A DNA stretch of 6,795 nt from JBDSTW01 sp039914705 (GTDB lineage Bacteria > Pseudomonadota > Gammaproteobacteria > SURF-13), in NCBI GenBank assembly GCA_039914705.1, contig JBDSOT010000084.1, positions 1 to 6,795 on the forward strand. The letters are read 5' to 3'. This document shows, one piece after another, positions 5,121-6,795 of this stretch. The notes beneath the pieces are model-generated. The model was not told the DNA's origin. It searched no databases and worked only from the letters and a program-made list of their open reading frames with translations. Made by a program: the position numbers and the translations under genes. The stretch's first letter is position 1. Each line of letters starts with the position of its first letter.

Positions 5121-6488
5121 TTACAACTTTTCCGCCAAATCCTTTGCCCTGCCGAGATAATTGCTGGGGGTTAATTCCAGCAAGCCCTGCTTGGCCGTTG
5201 CCGGAATATCCAGGCCTTGAATGAAGGTTTTCAGCGAGTCGCGATTAATACCTTGCCCACGCGTTAATGCCTTGAGTTTTTCGTAGGGTTCTTTAATGCC
5301 GTAGCGGCGCATCACGGTTTGAATCGGCTCGGCCAGCACTTCCCAAGCTTGATCCAAGTCTGCATTTATTCGCTGCGCGTTGACCTCCAGTTTGCCTATG
5401 CCTTTTAAACACGACTGATAGGCCAGCATGCTGTGCGCGATGGCCACGCCGAGATTGCGCAGCACCGTTGAGTCGGTCAGGTCGCGCTGCCAGCGTGAAA
5501 TGGGCAACTTATCGCGCATAAATCCAAACAGCGCATTGGCCAGGCCAAGGTTACCTTCGGCATTTTCAAAATCGATAGGGTTCACTTTGTGCGGCATGGT
5601 GGACGAGCCGACCTCGCCCGGCACTACCTTCTGTTTGAAATATCCGAGCGAGATATAACCCCAGACGTCGCGATTGAAGTCGATGAGCACGTTATTAAAG
5701 CGCGACATGACATCGAACAGTTCCGCCAGGTAATCGTGCGGCTCGATCTGGGTGGTGTAAGGGTTCCACGCCAGACCTAAACTTCGAACAAATTCCTCCG
5801 CCAGCGCAGGCCAGTCGATGTCCGGATAGGCCACTTGATGCGCGTTGTAATTGCCCACGGCACCGTTGAATTTTCCAAGCAATGCAACCTCCGCAAACTG
5901 CGCACGCTGACGGCGCAGGCGCACCGCAACATTGGCCATCTCCTTACCCAGCGTGGTCGGCGTTGCGGGCTGGCCGTGCGTACGCGCCAACATGGGTTGT
6001 GCGGCATGAAGGTGCGCCATGGCCTTAATGGCGTCTACCAGTTCATCCATTAGCGGCAACAGCATTTGACTACGCGCCTCATTCAGCATTAAACCATAGG
6101 CCAAATTATTGATGTCTTCCGAGGTGCAGCCGAAATGAAAAAACTCAGCGAGAGCCGTAAGCTCGGCATTACCCGCAATCTTTTCCTTAAGAAAGTATTC
6201 AATCGCCTTAACATCGTGGTTGGTCGTGCGCTCAATCGCCTTGATGCGCCTGGCATCCGCGAGATCGAATTTGTCACTGATGTCATTAAGCACTCGCTCT
6301 GCCGTCGCGCTGAGCGAAGGCAATTCAGGCAGTTCGCCGCTCTGGGCCAAGTGTTGCAGCCAGCGTATCTCAACCAGCACGCGATAATGCATCAAACCGG
6401 ATTCACTGAAAATCGCACGCAGACTGGCCGTCTTTTCGGCGTAGCGGCCATCAATGGGTGACAGGGCTGTGAGGGGAGAGAGTTCCAT
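5121..6488 (-). CDS. purB: Adenylosuccinate lyase
   Basis: Catalyses two fumarate-releasing steps: SAICAR to AICAR in IMP synthesis and adenylosuccinate to AMP. It is 455 residues long against 456 in E. coli, with the same N-terminus (MELSPLTALSPIDGRY), which supports the start at 6488 although no clear ribosome site precedes it (the leader is A/T-rich). Visible elements are RTTNHDVKAIEYFLKEK (87-103), HFGCTSEDINNL (118-129), RTHGQPATPTTLGKEMANVA (169-188) with the general acid His171, NGAVGNYNAH (208-217), and the flexible signature loop GEVGSSTMPHKVNPIDFENA (291-310) with the base Ser295. It is a cytoplasmic homotetramer in the fumarase/aspartase superfamily. All key residues are present. 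It is divergent from the Slp-type lipoprotein gene and convergent with the EF-hand gene. Confidence 0.98.
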   Translation of the reverse strand: MELSPLTALSPIDGRYAEKTASLRAIFSESGLMHYRVLVEIRWLQHLAQSGELPELPSLSATAERVLNDISDKFDLADARRIKAIERTTNHDVKAIEYFLKEKIAGNAELTALAEFFHFGCTSEDINNLAYGLMLNEARSQMLLPLMDELVDAIKAMAHLHAAQPMLARTHGQPATPTTLGKEMANVAVRLRRQRAQFAEVALLGKFNGAVGNYNAHQVAYPDIDWPALAEEFVRSLGLAWNPYTTQIEPHDYLAELFDVMSRFNNVLIDFNRDVWGYISLGYFKQKVVPGEVGSSTMPHKVNPIDFENAEGNLGLANALFGFMRDKLPISRWQRDLTDSTVLRNLGVAIAHSMLAYQSCLKGIGKLEVNAQRINADLDQAWEVLAEPIQTVMRRYGIKEPYEKLKALTRGQGINRDSLKTFIQGLDIPATAKQGLLELTPSNYLGRAKDLAEKL

Positions 6489-6526
6489 AGTTATTTTTAA
6501 AGATTTATTGATGGGGGGCGATTCAT

Positions 6527-6532
6527 ACTATA
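6527..6532 (-). promoter_or_regulatory. Candidate -10 box of purB
   Basis: The minus strand reads TATAGT (five of six), about 38 nt before the purB ATG, giving a leader of about 30 nt. No recognisable -35 box lies 16-18 nt upstream and there is no TG extension, so support is weak. PurR-type operators were not recognised. Confidence 0.3.
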
Positions 6533-6563
6533 CGTGAACGCGTCGATTCGGCACAGACATAAG

Positions 6564-6578
6564 CCGGATTCTGTCCGG
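6564..6578 (+). repeat. Small hairpin 1 in the slp leader
   Basis: CCGGA (6564-6568) and TCCGG (6574-6578) form a perfect 5-bp inverted repeat around the loop TTCTG. It overlaps the RNase P RNA-like 17-mer at 6559-6575 and lies one nt before a second, larger inverted repeat. Confidence 0.4.
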
Positions 6579-6579
6579 A

Positions 6580-6600
6580 ACTCGTAAATCATGTACGAGT
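6580..6600 (+). repeat. Small hairpin 2 in the slp leader
   Basis: ACTCGTA (6580-6586) and TACGAGT (6594-6600) form a perfect 7-bp inverted repeat with a 7-nt loop, ending 39 nt before the slp start. No T-run follows it. It could be an operator for a dimeric regulator or an mRNA leader hairpin. Confidence 0.45.
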
Positions 6601-6639
6601 CAAAGATACAAAGTTAGGAACTTATCGGGGTAAACGTCA

Positions 6640-6795
6640 ATGCACATTCGACCCGCTGTTTTAACTGTCGCCCTGCTGTCTGGTTGCGCGAGTGTACCGG
6701 AGCCGTTACGTGGTGAATTTCCCGCGCTGACGCCGCAGGGTAGTGTAAACCAGGGCATTAACAATCAACGAGTGCGCTGGGGCGGCGAGATTGTC
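6640..6795 (+). CDS. slp: Slp-family outer-membrane lipoprotein, N-terminal part (cut by window edge)
   Basis: The first 52 codons of a lipoprotein resembling the E. coli Slp (starvation-inducible) family. A very short signal peptide (15 residues, MHIRPAVLTVALLSG) ends in the lipobox LSGC with Cys16 as the lipidated residue. Ala follows at +2, so sorting to the outer membrane is expected. The mature start has the family pattern: VPEPLRG, FPALTPQG, then NNQRVRWGGEIV (41-52); the RVRWGG block is the most telling. An in-frame TAA at 6631-6633 sits just upstream, so 6640 is the first usable ATG; GGGG at 6627-6630 may be the ribosome site. A loose promoter candidate is TTGATG (6508-6513) with TATACG (6529-6534). 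The function of Slp proteins is poorly known. The 3' end is outside the window. Confidence 0.82.
   Translation, partial: MHIRPAVLTVALLSGCASVPEPLRGEFPALTPQGSVNQGINNQRVRWGGEIV

Noticed and set aside
6135..6461. Plus-strand open frame of 108 codons opposite purB
   Set aside because: It lies fully within the conserved N-terminal part of purB, with no motif or start signal; shadow frame.
6559..6795. Intact rnpB (RNase P RNA) gene on the minus strand
   Set aside because: Only 17 nt at the 3' end match. The conserved upstream segments are missing, and the space is occupied by a credible lipoprotein coding region.

Overview
The window looks like an ordinary chromosomal stretch of a gammaproteobacterium. 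The evidence is a UbiK homologue beside a ComM/YifB helicase, divergent from glnK-amtB (an order I recall from Pseudomonas), an E. coli-type PurB (455 residues, with its catalytic His and Ser at the E. coli positions), a SlyD-type FKBP and an Slp-family lipoprotein. I cannot name the genus. There is no tRNA, CRISPR array, transposase or phage gene.

Layout. 1-1723 (minus strand) is a three-gene operon read right to left: a TorF/TIGR02001-type outer-membrane porin, then glnK (PII signal protein), then amtB (ammonium channel, cut off by the left edge). 1724-1954 is a shared, divergent control region. 1955-3772 (plus) holds ubiK and comM, 33 nt apart. 3821-4300 (plus) is a SlyD-like prolyl isomerase with a His-rich tail. 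4421-4996 (plus) is a secreted three-EF-hand protein. 5075-5115 is a long hairpin between converging genes. 5121-6488 (minus) is purB. 6489-6639 is a second divergent control region containing two small hairpins. 6640 to the right edge (plus) is the start of an Slp-family outer-membrane lipoprotein.

How it works together. The most informative part is the 1724-1954 control region. Read toward the porin it contains, in order, two NtrC-like sites 31 bp apart, an exact match to the IHF consensus, and a sigma-54 promoter with correct GG/GC spacing. This is the classical nitrogen-starvation promoter layout. It implies that a porin, the PII protein and the ammonium channel are induced together when nitrogen is scarce. 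Porin and AmtB would provide passage across the outer and inner membranes, and GlnK would gate AmtB. The role of the porin is inference.

The other genes are housekeeping or accessory: ubiquinone synthesis, DNA branch migration, protein folding and metal binding, calcium binding, purine synthesis and envelope. I found no convincing undescribed system. The items most worth checking are the porin-first nitrogen operon, the overlap of its enhancer with the ubiK leader, and a 17-nt match to the 3' end of RNase P RNA near 6559-6575.
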